Shown here in pieces: positions 38,822 through 50,468 of a DNA stretch of 64,000 nt. The notes under the pieces are model-generated. The model made no database searches. It saw only the letters and a list, made by a program, of their open reading frames with translations, and was not told the origin of the DNA. Both the position numbers and the translations under genes were made by a program. The DNA comes from Rhodococcus oxybenzonivorans. Its GTDB lineage: Bacteria; Actinomycetota; Actinomycetes; Mycobacteriales; Mycobacteriaceae. Position 1 is the first letter of the stretch, and each line of letters starts with the position of its first letter. The stretch lies in NCBI RefSeq assembly GCF_003130705.1, contig NZ_CP021354.1:2356001-2420000 (forward strand). Direction: 5' to 3'.

Positions 38822-39694
38822 ATGGGCAACAGGGAAGAGCGTTCGCGAGGACGGAGCCGTCTTGCGTTCATCACGTCGGGGGAGGACGCGCATCTTCCTC
38901 CGGGTGCGGTAGCCCCGTCCGGCCCCTCCACACCGGGATGGTTGGCGCACGCCGAGGACGCCGAACCCGAAGACGCGCCGTCGTGGTCTGCGCAAGGGCG
39001 ATGGTCCCGCGCCCTTCCCGAACGCTGGCGGGATGCGCGCGTCGACCCCGGCCGCGCAGGCGCAGCCGTCCTCGTCATAGTGGGGCTGATTCTGGCGACA
39101 GTCGCCGTGATCAGTGTTCGCAGCGGTCAGCCGGAGGCGCAGGCCGTGCCCTCCCTTCCCCTTGCGCACGTCCGTTCGGAGGCCACCCCCGCCGCGGAGC
39201 CAGCCGAGGCGGCTCGGCCGCAGCTTCCGCCGCCGGTGGACGAAATAGTGGTGAGCGTGGTCGGTTTGGTGAGCACGCCCGGGCTCGTGCGGCTGCCGCC
39301 TGGCTCACGGGTTGCCGACGCACTCGCCGCCGCGGGAGGAGTGCGCACCGGCGGCGACACCCTCGCTCTCAATCTGGCGCAACGACTTTCCGATGGTGAT
39401 CAGATCGTGGTCGGGGTGGCCGCGCCCGTCGCGGCGCCCAGTGCGGTGGGCGGCGTCTCCACTCCGGGCGCCGCACCGGCGGACGGGAAGGCAACGACGG
39501 GCGGGCTCGTCGATCTGAACACGGCCACGGTGACCGAGCTCGATGCCTTGCCTGGCGTCGGCCCGGTGACCGCGGCAGCCATCATTGCGTGGCGCACCAC
39601 CAATGGGAAGTTCACGGACGTCGCCCAACTCGGTGAGGTGGACGGGATCGGGCCGGTGCGCCTCGAGAAGCTACGGTCCCAGGTCACCGTGTGA
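38822..39694 (+). CDS. comEA: ComEA-like DNA-binding membrane protein
   Basis: A 290-aa protein: a cytoplasmic N-terminus of about 75 residues, one membrane helix (AAVLVIVGLILATVAVISV, about 79-97), a Pro/Ala linker, an SLBB-like domain (VSVVGLVSTPGLVRLPPGSRVADALAAAGG) and a C-terminal double helix-hairpin-helix (VDLNTATVTELDALPGVGPVTAAAIIAW, GEVDGIGPVRLEKL). ComEA binds incoming DNA during transformation. It overlaps comEC by 4 nt, but comEC is frameshifted here. Confidence 0.9.
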   Translation: MGNREERSRGRSRLAFITSGEDAHLPPGAVAPSGPSTPGWLAHAEDAEPEDAPSWSAQGRWSRALPERWRDARVDPGRAGAAVLVIVGLILATVAVISVRSGQPEAQAVPSLPLAHVRSEATPAAEPAEAARPQLPPPVDEIVVSVVGLVSTPGLVRLPPGSRVADALAAAGGVRTGGDTLALNLAQRLSDGDQIVVGVAAPVAAPSAVGGVSTPGAAPADGKATTGGLVDLNTATVTELDALPGVGPVTAAAIIAWRTTNGKFTDVAQLGEVDGIGPVRLEKLRSQVTV

Positions 39695-41261
39695 GGTCCG
39701 AGCGGGAGTCGCACCGGCTCGACGTCCGCCTCGTTCCCTTCGCTGCGGCCTGCTGGGCAACGACCGGAAGCGGGATCCTGTGGGGTTCACGAACCGCGTG
39801 GTGGGTGGTGGGAGGCGCGTTTCTCCTTGCTGTTGCGCTGGTCGGGGCGAGTATCCGGTCGGGTGACTCCCGGTGGACGGCGCATCGGACGACGGCACTG
39901 GCGCTTCTGCTGTTCGGATGCGTGTGCAGCACGGCCGTCGCCGTGCGGGTACAGGCCGCCGAGACGCACCCGATGGTGAACCTGGCGTCGAACGGAGCGT
40001 GGGTGACGTTGGTGGTCGAAATCGCCGACGACCCACAGAAACTCGCGAGTTTCGGCCGACGGGTCCGCGTCGACGCGCACCTGCGCGAGATACGCAAACC
40101 CACCGAGACTGTTCACGCGAGTGGGTCGATAATCGTTCTCGCCCCGTCCGATGGGTGGTCCGGTCTGCTGCCGGGACAGCAGGTGGTCCTGCGAGGGCAG
40201 GTGAGCCCGCCGATGCACCGCGACCTGACTCTGGCCACGGTCCGGGTGTCCGGTCCGCCCTCGGAAGTGGGTCCGGCACCTCCTCACCAGCGATGGGCGG
40301 GCACCCTGCGCGCTCGGTCACGGCCGCGGCCGCCGTTCTACCGCCCGACGAGGCCGGACTGCTGCCGGGGCTGGTGGTGGGGGATACGTCGTCGCTGTCG
40401 GCCGAAGTGAAGGACGATTTCACGACGACCGGACTGACACACCTGACCGCGGTGTCCGGCGCGAACGTCAGCATCCTCCTGGGGGCGGTGTTGCTCCTGG
40501 TCCGGGCGCTCGGACTCGGCCCGCGGGCCGGCGCAGTTCTGGCCGCCGGCGCGCTGGTCGCTTTCGTCGTGGTGGCGAGGCCGTCGCCCAGCGTGCTGCG
40601 CGCCGCGGCGATGGGCTCTGTTGCGTTGCTCGCTCTCGTGAGCGGTCGGCGAAAGCAGGCGGTACCGGCTCTCGCCGCGGGTGTCATCCTGTTGCTGATG
40701 TGCTTTCCGGCGCTGGCCGTGGATTTCGGTTTTCTCCTGTCCGTCACGGCCACCGCGGCGTTGATCGTCGTCGCGCCGGTCTGGGTCGACCTCCTCGTCG
40801 GGCGGCGATGGCCGCGCGCGGCAGCGGAAATGGTGGCCGTCGCAGTGGCTGCCTTCGCGGTGACCGCGCCCATCGTCGCCGCAATGACGGGGACCGTCAG
40901 CGCGGTGTCGGTGGGGGCAAATCTCCTGGTCGCGCCTGTCATCGGAATCGTCACGGTGCTCGGCGCCGTCACCGCCCTCGTATCAGCGATCTCGGTGCCG
41001 GTCGCGGAAGTGACGGTACGCCTGACGCAGTGGCCACTCTGGTGGCTCGTCACCGTGGCCGACCACGGGTCGCGGATCCCCGGGGCGTCGATACCGGTCC
41101 CGTCGGGACCGGTAGGCGCACTGTCCGTCCTCGCCTGCACAGTCTTGATCGGGGTGGCGCTGCGCGTCCGACGATTCCGCCTGCTGCTGTTCGGGGCCGC
41201 GGTCGGTCTCGCGCTGCTCTGGGCACCGGTGTGGCCGTCCTCTCTCGCCGGCGCTGTGTGA
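39691..41261 (+). pseudogene. comEC: comEC DNA-uptake channel, interrupted by a frameshift
   Basis: The N-terminal part (membrane helices, then an OB-like domain with WVTLVVEIADDPQKLASFGRRV and VVLRGQVSPPMHRDL) is read from GTG 39691 as far as QRWAGTLRAR near 40315. There the frame turns to SRPRPPF and stops at 40408. The continuation AAAAVLPPDEAGLLPGLVVGDTSSL, GLTHLTAVSGANVSIL and the multi-helix competence domain is in the frame shifted by one base and runs to 41261. The span of 1571 nt is one base short of 524 codons, so one base is missing near 40314-40320. No C-terminal metallo-hydrolase domain is present, as in mycobacteria. Confidence 0.85.
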
Positions 41262-41316
41262 GTACGCCGCCGTGCGGGCAACCTGCTCGGAACTCGACGA
41301 CACAGGAGGATTCCTC

Positions 41317-42276
41317 ATGCAGGTCGGTTTCAAGCTCATGGCCGAAACATTCGATCCACGGGAAATCGTGCGCCAAGCGGTGGAGGCCGAGCGTGCGGGT
41401 TTCGACTTCGTCGAGGTGAGCGATCATTACCATCCTTGGCTCTACAGCCACGGACACTCGGGATTCGTGTGGTCGATGCTCGCCGCGGCCGCCGCCCGAA
41501 CCAGCAACATCGGCTTGGCAACGGGTGTCACCTGCCCGTTCGTCCGCTACCACCCTGCAATCATCGCGCAGGCCGCCGCCACCACGGCAGTGCTGAGCGA
41601 AGGGCGCTTCACACTCGGTCTGGGCTCGGGAGAGCGTCTCAACGAACATGTGGTGGGCGGTGGGTGGCCGTCGGTGCGGGTGCGGCACGAGATGCTGCGC
41701 GAATCGCTCGACATCATTCGCCTGCTGTGGTCGGGTGGCTACCACTCCTACGAGGGCAAGCACCTGACGTTGGACGACGCCCGCGTGTACGACCTGCCCG
41801 AGGTGCCGCCCACGATTGCCGTCGCGGCAGGGGGTGCGGAAGCCGCGCGGCTCGCCGCGGAACTGGGGGACGGGTTGTTCACCACCGAACCCGACGCCGA
41901 GCTGGTGCAGGCATACTCCGACGCCGGCGGATCGGGGCCCAAGTACGGTGAAGTACCGCTCGCGTGGGCGCCGGACGTGGAGTCGGCCGTGAACTCGGCG
42001 CACGACAAGTTCCGTTTCGGTATGACGGGATGGAAGGTGCAGGCGGAGCTGCCGAGCCCGATCAACTTCGAGGCGGCCACGGCGACAGTACGTCCGGAAG
42101 ACGTCCAGGAAGGGATGGCGTGTGGTCCTGACGTGCAGCGTCATCTGGAGGTGGCGGGTACGTTCGTCGACGCCGGGTTCGATCGTCTGGCGCTGATCAA
42201 CGCGGGTCCCGACGTCGATGGATTCTTCGAATTCTTCTCGAACGAACTGAGCGAACCGTTACGGGCACTTCGGTAG
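41317..42276 (+). CDS. LLM-class F420-dependent oxidoreductase
   Basis: A 319-aa luciferase-like TIM barrel: VGFKLMAETFDPREIVRQAVEAERAGFDFVEVSDHYHPW, SNIGLATGVTCPFVRYHPAIIAQAAAT and GRFTLGLGSGERLNEHVVGGGWPSVRVRHEML resemble F420-dependent glucose-6-phosphate dehydrogenase-like enzymes of actinobacteria. The substrate is unknown. ATG 41317 follows AGGAGG; an upstream in-frame start is unlikely. It is inserted between comEC and holA relative to mycobacteria. Confidence 0.9.
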   Translation: MQVGFKLMAETFDPREIVRQAVEAERAGFDFVEVSDHYHPWLYSHGHSGFVWSMLAAAAARTSNIGLATGVTCPFVRYHPAIIAQAAATTAVLSEGRFTLGLGSGERLNEHVVGGGWPSVRVRHEMLRESLDIIRLLWSGGYHSYEGKHLTLDDARVYDLPEVPPTIAVAAGGAEAARLAAELGDGLFTTEPDAELVQAYSDAGGSGPKYGEVPLAWAPDVESAVNSAHDKFRFGMTGWKVQAELPSPINFEAATATVRPEDVQEGMACGPDVQRHLEVAGTFVDAGFDRLALINAGPDVDGFFEFFSNELSEPLRALR

Positions 42277-42398
42277 GCCGCACCGATTGCGGATTCGATG
42301 CGCGATGTGTGTATGCCGCGCGGCAACTGCGACTACCATCCGGTGACAAATACTGCGGCGAATGGTCCTGAAGTGCATCCGCATTGGAGGTGAGAGGT

Positions 42399-42569
42399 AT
42401 GTCGGAAGCTGAGCAGGCAGATCTCGATGTGGACGATGTCCTCGACGCGGGTCAGGTTCGCCGGGCGCAGCGCGTCGTCGCCGCATCATCGCTGGACGCC
42501 GACGATTGCCGGTTGCTGCTGTCCATGCTGGGCATTGCCGGGAACCCGGAGGCCGCCGAGCTGGAGTGA
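42399..42569 (+). CDS. Small acidic 56-aa protein of unknown function
   Basis: ATG 42399 is preceded by a GGAGG site and opens a 57-codon frame: MSEAEQADLDVDDVLDAGQ, then RRAQRVVAASSLDADDCRLLLSMLGI and an acidic end. It is predicted soluble and helical. I recognise no family. It converges on the GAF-ANTAR gene with an 18-bp gap. Confidence 0.65.
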   Translation: MSEAEQADLDVDDVLDAGQVRRAQRVVAASSLDADDCRLLLSMLGIAGNPEAAELE

Positions 42570-42587
42570 AGTCGGGGGCTGTGCGGG

Positions 42588-43316
42588 TCAGCTCAGGGTC
42601 TTGTGGTGGTGAACGATGATTTCCTCAGCCAGCGCCGAGATCTTGATGTTCATTTCCTGAGATGTTGCCTGCAGGATCGCTAGCGCCTGGTCTTCGGTGA
42701 TGTTGTGAAACGCCATCATCAAGCCCAATGCCTTCCCAATCTCCCGGTTGCTGGTCAACCCCGCCCGTAACGTTTCCGCTTCGAGGTGCTCATGCGCCGC
42801 GGTGAGGGCTACAGCGGCGAACGATGCGAGCATGATCCCTTGTTCGACGGATGCTGCCGTCAACGCGCCGGGCGTATCGGCGAAGAGGTTGAGAGCGCCG
42901 ACCTTGCGACGCCGGACGACGAGGCGGAACCCGGCTGCACCGCGAACCGGGGTCTCGGCGAGCACCCGGCGCACCAACCGTGGCCACTCGTGTGCGGCGG
43001 CGAGGTCCGGTACCAATTGCGGTGTCTCCTCGACGATGGCATCGACACAGGGACCTTCGTTTTCGCTCCGCTCCAATTCGTCCACCCGGGCGGCGACGGT
43101 GTCATTGGCAGCGGCGGTGACAAATCGCCCCTTCTCGTGAAGCATCAGGCTGGCGTGGGAACAGCCGTCGACGAGAATGGGGGCGACGTCGCAGACTGCT
43201 TGCTGGACATCGCGAAAGTCCGCGCCGGCGTATACCAGTTCGGCCAGTCCGGTCAACGATGCCGACGCTTTGTCGACAGGCTGTGAGCGAGTCGCTTCCT
43301 GCTCGTCGTCCCGCAT
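42588..43316 (-). CDS. GAF-ANTAR domain transcription antiterminator
   Basis: A 242-aa regulator. Residues about 20-165 form a GAF sensor (GCSHASLMLHEKGRFVTAAAND, ENEGPCVDAIVEETPQLVPDL). The C-terminal 60 residues are an ANTAR domain (NREIGKALGLMMAFHNITEDQALAILQATSQEMNIKISALAEEI), which binds paired RNA hairpins to prevent termination. ATG 43316 has GGAGG 6 nt upstream. It is divergent from the esterase gene. The signal and RNA targets are unknown. Confidence 0.92.
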   Translation of the reverse strand: MRDDEQEATRSQPVDKASASLTGLAELVYAGADFRDVQQAVCDVAPILVDGCSHASLMLHEKGRFVTAAANDTVAARVDELERSENEGPCVDAIVEETPQLVPDLAAAHEWPRLVRRVLAETPVRGAAGFRLVVRRRKVGALNLFADTPGALTAASVEQGIMLASFAAVALTAAHEHLEAETLRAGLTSNREIGKALGLMMAFHNITEDQALAILQATSQEMNIKISALAEEIIVHHHKTLS

Positions 43317-43386
43317 CGGGTCCTCCACATCCGGGCACACCCAGTGTTGACGCCCAGTCTGCCAGATGGTGGTCGGGCCGGGCCCT

Positions 43387-43432
43387 GGCTGAGACAATTC
43401 CCGGACCCCGGCTGAGACAATTCCCGGACCCC
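43387..43432. repeat. Two tandem 23-bp repeats in a divergent promoter region
   Basis: Two identical 23-bp copies (43387-43409 and 43410-43432), each containing GAGACAATTCCCGG, lie between the divergent GAF-ANTAR and carboxylesterase genes. A related GAGAATTCCTGG follows at 43438. They may be regulator sites shared by both promoters. Confidence 0.75.
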
Positions 43433-43490
43433 GGGGTGGAGAATTCCTGGAACCGACTCGTGAATCCTTGTCGGCAGCGAAGATGGCGGC

Positions 43491-45041
43491 ATGGTGCCGT
43501 CCACCGATAGTCCACTCGTGACCATCGCTCAGGGAACCGCGCGAGGCGTGCGCCTCGCTGGCGCACTGGTGTGGAAGGGGATACCCTATGCGGCTCCGCC
43601 GATCGGCGACCGGCGCTTCCGTGCCCCCGGGGCCGCCGAGGCGTGGGAGGGCGTGCGCGACTGCTCGGCGTTCGGGCCGATAGCACCGCAGAACGAGCAC
43701 GGGCCGCTGCCCATCGACCCCGGCCTCACGGTCGACGAGGATTGCCTGTCACTGAACGTCTGGGCCCCCGAACGTCCGCAGAATCGGCCACGCCCCGTCA
43801 TGGTGTGGATTCATGGTGGCGCCTACTACCTCGGGTCCTCGGCGCAGCGGATGTTCGATGCCTGCCATCTGGTGGAGCGCGGCGACGTCGTGGTGGTCAC
43901 GATCAATTATCGACTGGGTGCTCTCGGTTTCCTGGACTTCTCGTCGTTCTCGACGGCAGAGCAGCCTTTCGATACGAACCTCGGTCTCCGCGATCAGATC
44001 GAGGCGCTGACGTGGGTGCGAGCGAACATCGCCGCGTTCGGTGGTGACCCGGCCGATGTCACACTGTTCGGCGAGTCCGCGGGAGGCGGCGCGGTGACCA
44101 CGCTGATGACGTCGCCCGCCGCCGAGGGACTCTTCCACCGGGCGATCGCCGAAAGTTCACCCGCGACCTCGGTCTACGGCAGCGAGCGCGCTGCGTCCAT
44201 TGCCGAGTCGTTCCTCGAACTGGTCGGCCTGGCCCCCGCCGAGGTGGGACGTCTCCGCGATCTTCCCGTCGACGTGTTGACGGCGGCCTGCGTGGAACTC
44301 GTGCAGCAGGTGCCCGCACGCGTCCCCGGCACGCTGGCGGTTGCGCCCACCGTGGACGGTGACGTGGTACCGCACTACCCGGTCGCCGCGTTCCGTCACG
44401 GCCTCGCGCACAAGGTGCCGCTGCTGATCGGGACCAACAAGGACGAGGCATCGATGTTCCGGCTGATGAAGTCTCCGCTCATGCCCATCACCCCGGACGC
44501 CGTCCACCAGATGTTCGTGGCGATTGCGGCCGACCACCCCGACCTGCCGGTGGACGAGGAGCAGCAGGTGGAGGCGGCATACCCCGATTACCCGAAGAAG
44601 CGGTCCGCAATGGAGATCTCGCGGGACGCCGCTTTCCGGATGCCCACTTTGTGGATCGCCGAGGCACACAGTCGCGTCGCACCCACATGGTTGTATCGGT
44701 TCGATTACGCCACGCCATTCCTCCGGGCGGCGCGAATCGGTGCCACCCACGGGACGGAAGTGCCCTATGTGTTCGGGAACTTCGGTGTCGTCCCCCGAGA
44801 CCCCACCTTCAAGCTCGGTGGCCGCCGGACCGCCGCTCACGTATCCGATCGGATTCAGCGGCGGTGGCTGTCCTTCGCGTCGGCGGGCAACCCGGACGGC
44901 GGGGAAACCGAAACGCCCTGGCCACGGTACGACGAGACGGACCGCGCCACGCTGTTGATCCGCAATGCGGATGCGGTGGTGGCGGACCCCGATCGGGATC
45001 TTCGCCGTACGTGGGGTGAAGAGGTGATCGGCTTCACCTGA
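43491..45041 (+). CDS. Type B carboxylesterase
   Basis: A 516-aa alpha/beta hydrolase. GVRLAGALVWKGIPYAAPPIGDRRFRAP and EDCLSLNVWAP are type B signatures. VMVWIHGGAYYLGS forms the oxyanion hole and LFGESAGGGAV holds the nucleophile Ser196. A Glu is expected near GTNKDEASMF and the His near GATHGTEVPYVFG. There is no signal peptide, so it is cytoplasmic. It hydrolyses esters of unknown identity. Confidence 0.93.
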   Translation: MVPSTDSPLVTIAQGTARGVRLAGALVWKGIPYAAPPIGDRRFRAPGAAEAWEGVRDCSAFGPIAPQNEHGPLPIDPGLTVDEDCLSLNVWAPERPQNRPRPVMVWIHGGAYYLGSSAQRMFDACHLVERGDVVVVTINYRLGALGFLDFSSFSTAEQPFDTNLGLRDQIEALTWVRANIAAFGGDPADVTLFGESAGGGAVTTLMTSPAAEGLFHRAIAESSPATSVYGSERAASIAESFLELVGLAPAEVGRLRDLPVDVLTAACVELVQQVPARVPGTLAVAPTVDGDVVPHYPVAAFRHGLAHKVPLLIGTNKDEASMFRLMKSPLMPITPDAVHQMFVAIAADHPDLPVDEEQQVEAAYPDYPKKRSAMEISRDAAFRMPTLWIAEAHSRVAPTWLYRFDYATPFLRAARIGATHGTEVPYVFGNFGVVPRDPTFKLGGRRTAAHVSDRIQRRWLSFASAGNPDGGETETPWPRYDETDRATLLIRNADAVVADPDRDLRRTWGEEVIGFT

Positions 45042-45087
45042 GCGGGTGCTCCGGTTTCGTATCGACCGTTCGGGGGATACCTCTCGG

Positions 45088-46197
45088 ATGGGCGCTGCAG
45101 CAAGGGAATCGGTTCGAAACCTCACCGTCGGCGTCGAGGAGGAGTTTTTTCTGGTCGACTCCTCGGGGCATCTCTCCGACGCGGGACCAGATGTGGTGGC
45201 GGAAGCCGGTGAGGAAATCCAGGGACTGCAGCGGGAACTGTCCCGGCCCCAGATCGAAACGGCGACCGGTGTGTGCTCCACCGGTGAAGAGGTGCACGAG
45301 CAATTGCGCACTCTGCGCAGCAGTCTGGTGAAGGTTGCCGCGGAGCGCGATCTCCTGCTCCTGCCCAGTGGCACCCCGCTGATGGTCGAGGAAGGTCCCG
45401 CTGCGATCACGCCGACACCGCGCTACCAGAAGATGGCTCGTCGTTTCGGGCCGATCGTCGATTCGGTCACTACGTGTGGCTGCCATGTTCACGTGGGGAT
45501 ACCGAACCGTCAGATCGGTGTACAGGTGAGCAACTACATCCGAGGATGGCTGCCCGTCGTGCTGGCGCTGGCCGCGAACTCGCCCTTCCACTGCGGGCAG
45601 GACACCGGCTACCACAGCTGGCGTCACATCCTGTGGTCGCGCTGGCCGTCCGCAGGCCCGCCGCCGCGTTTCGATTCCGCCGAGGAGTACGAGGACACCG
45701 TGACCGCGATGATCGCCAGCGGAGCTGCTCTCGACCGCGGCATGATCTATTGGCACGTTCGGCTGTCCGACGCACAGCCGACCATCGAGATTCGGATCGC
45801 GGACGTTGCCATGACCGCCGCGCACACTTCCGTGTACGCCATTGCGGTGAAGGGGCTGGTCGCGAGGGCGATGCGGTACATCGACGACGGGGTGTCCGTC
45901 GACTCACCGCGGATCGAACTCTTACGTGCGGAGCAGTGGCGGGCAGCCCGAGAAGGGCTCGACGGGGAATGCACGAGTCCGGTTTCGACCCGGCCACTGG
46001 CGATCCGGCGGCAACTCGAGTTGATGCACGACACGGTGTGTGACGTCCTCGGCGCGGAGGATCGGGGCTTCCTCGAAGCCGGACTCGATTCGATGCTCCG
46101 TGACGGAACGGGCGCAGAGCAGCAACGCGCCGTGTTCGAACGGCGCGGTTCACTGGCCGACGTGCTGGCATTCCTGACGCGAGAGGTGATCAGTTGA
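45088..46197 (+). CDS. YbdK-type carboxylate-amine ligase (glutamate-cysteine ligase family 2)
   Basis: A 369-aa member of the GCS2 family. RNLTVGVEEEFFLVDSSG is the N-terminal ATP/metal-binding signature. CGCHVHVGIPNRQIGVQVSNYIRGWLPVVLALAANSPFHCGQDTGYHSWRHILWSRWPSAGPPPRF is characteristic. Family members join glutamate to an amine, weakly to cysteine; the true substrate is usually unknown. ATG 45088 is preferred to GTG 45046 because the extra residues are not family-like. It lies 46 nt after the esterase. Confidence 0.9.
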   Translation: MGAAARESVRNLTVGVEEEFFLVDSSGHLSDAGPDVVAEAGEEIQGLQRELSRPQIETATGVCSTGEEVHEQLRTLRSSLVKVAAERDLLLLPSGTPLMVEEGPAAITPTPRYQKMARRFGPIVDSVTTCGCHVHVGIPNRQIGVQVSNYIRGWLPVVLALAANSPFHCGQDTGYHSWRHILWSRWPSAGPPPRFDSAEEYEDTVTAMIASGAALDRGMIYWHVRLSDAQPTIEIRIADVAMTAAHTSVYAIAVKGLVARAMRYIDDGVSVDSPRIELLRAEQWRAAREGLDGECTSPVSTRPLAIRRQLELMHDTVCDVLGAEDRGFLEAGLDSMLRDGTGAEQQRAVFERRGSLADVLAFLTREVIS

Positions 46198-46264
46198 GGG
46201 CGCGTCCGTCCGGTAGGCGCCGGGGGTCGCCGTTCGTGTCCGCCGCCCGTGGCACGATTGTCGC

Positions 46265-47242
46265 GTGAGCACCCCAACCCAGCTCGAACAACTTCACCTG
46301 GTCCTCGGTGACGAGGAATTCCTCGTCGAACGCGCCGTGTCGACCGTGATCGCCCAGGTCCGGGCCACTGCGGCCGTCGCGCCGGGTGCTGAACTGCCCG
46401 TCAACCGGCTGCGGGCCGGTGATGCCGGTGCTGCAGAACTGGCCGAGCTGCTGAGTCCGTCCCTGTTCGCGGAAGACCGGGTGGTGGTGCTCGAGTCCGC
46501 CGCGGAGGCGGGCAAGGATGCGGTCGCGCTCATTCTCGACGCCGCAGCAGACCCGCCGCCCGGTGTCGTACTCGTGGTTCTGCACTCCGGCGGTGGGCGT
46601 GCGAAGGCGATGACCGGCTCACTCGAGAAACTCGGCGCGGTCACTCACCCGTGCGCCAAGTTGAAGTCCGGTGACATCATCGGCTTCATCCGCGGCGAGT
46701 TCCGCACGCTCGGCGTCCGGGTGTCACCGGAAGTGGTGCAGACCGTGTTCGAGGGAGTGGGCTCGAATCTGCGGGAACTTGCGGCCGCCTGCTCACAGCT
46801 CACCGCTGACACCGGCGGAAAGATCGACGTGGCTGCCGTTCAGCGGTACTACTCGGGCAAGGCTGAGGTGACCGGGTTCGATGTCGCGGACAAGGCTGTG
46901 GCCGGGGACACGGCGGGTGCCAGGGAAGCGCTGCGATGGGCCATGCTTCGCGGGGTACCACACGTGCTGCTCGCCGACGCGCTCGCCGACGCGGTGCACT
47001 CGATTGCGCGCGTGGCGCCCGCAGGCAGGGGGGATCCGTTTCGGATGGCGTCCGAGCTGGGCATGCCGCCCTGGAAGATCAAGAAGGTGCAGGCCATCGC
47101 AAAAGGGTGGACTCCCGCGTCCGTCGGTGAAGCGCTGCGTATCGTCGCCGCTCTCAACGCAGACGTGAAAGGTGCCGCTGCGGACGCGGACTATGCCGTC
47201 GAGCGCGCGGTCGGACGCGTGTCGCTGTTACGGCAGCTCTGA
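46265..47242 (+). CDS. holA: DNA polymerase III subunit delta
   Basis: A 325-aa clamp-loader subunit that opens the beta clamp. [52 protein letters not shown] and [15 protein letters not shown] are typical. The length is normal. It is convergent with rpsT as in mycobacteria. Confidence 0.94.
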   Translation: MSTPTQLEQLHLVLGDEEFLVERAVSTVIAQVRATAAVAPGAELPVNRLRAGDAGAAELAELLSPSLFAEDRVVVLESAAEAGKDAVALILDAAADPPPGVVLVVLHSGGGRAKAMTGSLEKLGAVTHPCAKLKSGDIIGFIRGEFRTLGVRVSPEVVQTVFEGVGSNLRELAAACSQLTADTGGKIDVAAVQRYYSGKAEVTGFDVADKAVAGDTAGAREALRWAMLRGVPHVLLADALADAVHSIARVAPAGRGDPFRMASELGMPPWKIKKVQAIAKGWTPASVGEALRIVAALNADVKGAAADADYAVERAVGRVSLLRQL

Positions 47243-47253
47243 TCGGCGCACGA

Positions 47254-47289
47254 CAACAGCCGCTCGATCCGAGGACCGAGCGGCTGTTG
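47254..47289. terminator. Bidirectional hairpin between holA and rpsT
   Basis: CAACAGCCGCTCG (47254-47266) pairs perfectly with CGAGCGGCTGTTG (47277-47289) around a 10-nt loop, between two convergent stop codons. There is no long T run on either strand. Confidence 0.75.
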
Positions 47290-47311
47290 GAGAGCTACGA
47301 CGAAGGTGTCG

Positions 47312-47572
47312 TCAGATCTTGTTGAGAGCCTGCGCGAGAGCAGACTTCTTGTTGGCAGCCTGGTTGGCGTGAATGACGCCCTTGCTGGCCGCCTTGTCGA
47401 GCTTGCGGCTGGTGGCGACGAGGAGCTCGTTGGCCTTGTCCTTGTCACCGGCCGCCGCAGCCTCGCGGAACGAGCGGATGGCCGTGCGCAGCGAGGACTT
47501 CACCGACTGGTTACGGAGTCGGGCCGCCTCGTTGGTACGGATCCGCTTCACCTGGGACTTGATGTTGGCCAC
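47312..47572 (-). CDS. rpsT: 30S ribosomal protein S20
   Basis: An 86-aa basic helical protein beginning [35 protein letters not shown] and ending [17 protein letters not shown]. It binds 16S rRNA at the bottom of the 30S subunit. The sequence is complete and the length normal. Confidence 0.98.
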   Translation of the reverse strand: MANIKSQVKRIRTNEAARLRNQSVKSSLRTAIRSFREAAAAGDKDKANELLVATSRKLDKAASKGVIHANQAANKKSALAQALNKI

Positions 47573-47739
47573 GCGTAAAATCCTGTCGTCTTAAGCTGGA
47601 TACGGTCTAGAAAGCTGTGGGCGCACACTTATGCACCGACAGGCGAGATTACCAGTGATCGGGGTCCGATCTCAAACCGGACCCCGGACGCGCCGGGGAC
47701 AGGGCGGCTGCGCTGCTGAACGGGTGTGCATGTAGCAGC

Positions 47740-49496
<1,757 letters not shown>

Positions 49497-49497
<1 letters not shown>

Positions 49498-50468
49498 TGC
49501 TGGCGAGAAACGCGGAATCGCTGTACTGGATCGGCCGGTACGTCGAGCGTGCCGACGACATGGCGCGGATTCTCGACGTCGCGGTGCATCAACTGCTCGA
49601 CGATGCGTCGGTGGATCCGGACCGAACGTCCCGGCTGCTCCTGCGGGTTCTCGGGATCCCTGCTCCGAGTACGGAACTCGACGTGCGCTCGGTCACCGAA
49701 CTCGTCGCCTTCAGTCGTAATCAGGTCGGCTCGATCATCGACTCGCTCGCCAGCGCGCGCGAGAACGCCCGAGGCGCCCGCGAGGTCACGTCGAGTGAGA
49801 TGTGGGAGTGCCTCAACGCCACGTACAACGGTCTGGCGGAACGCGAACGCGCAGCCAAACGGCTTGGGCCGCACGAGTTCTTCCGCTACGTCGAGGAGCG
49901 CGCGGCGATGTTCGCCGGTCTCGCCGACTCCACGATGAGTCGTGACGACGGCTACCGCTTCCTGCTGCTCGGCCGCTCGATCGAACGTGTCGACATGCTG
50001 GCGCGAATGCTGCTGTCCCGCGCGGGCGACCGACCGTCGTCTCCGGCGTGGGTGACGGTTCTACGTTCGGCGGGCGCTCACGACACGTACCTGCGCACCT
50101 ACCGCGGCGCGCTCGACGCCAACCGCGTCGTCGAGTTCATCCTCCTCGACCGCTTGTTCCCGCGGTCGGTGTTCCATGCCATCCGGCAGGCGGAACAATG
50201 TCTCGCGGAACTCGACCATCAACCCGACAGCCGGGTGGGACCGCGCGCCGAGGCGCAGCGTCTGCTGGGACGGGCGCGGAGCGAACTCGAGTTCCTGCCC
50301 CCCGGCGTTCTCCTCGAGGACCTCCAGGACCGGTTGGTGGGCTTGCAGGACACCTGCCGTGAGCTCGGAGAAGCGATCGCACTGCAGTATTTTCACGCCG
50401 CGCCGTGGGTGGCGTGGACCGATGCACGGGCCGTCGGCGCAGAAGCCGTCGTGGAAGGAGAGTTGTGA
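49497..50468 (+). CDS. Alpha-E domain protein
   Basis: A 323-aa, mainly alpha-helical protein: MLARNAESLYWIGRYVERADDMARILDV at the N-terminus and FLLLGRSIERVDMLARMLLSRAG in the centre are the paired Arg/Glu motifs of the family. It overlaps the ATP-grasp stop by one base and the transglutaminase start by 4 nt. Always found with ATP-grasp and transglutaminase partners, it may hold the peptide or act with the ligase. Activity is unknown. Confidence 0.92.

Noticed and set aside
40300..40330. Programmed frameshift in comEC
   Set aside because: No slippery X-XXY-YYZ sequence, no downstream pseudoknot evident, and comEC is not known to use one.
39873..41261. 462-aa protein starting inside comEC
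   Set aside because: Residues before AAAAVLPPDEAG are an out-of-frame reading of the ComEC OB-like domain, so only the part after about 40317 is real ComEC.
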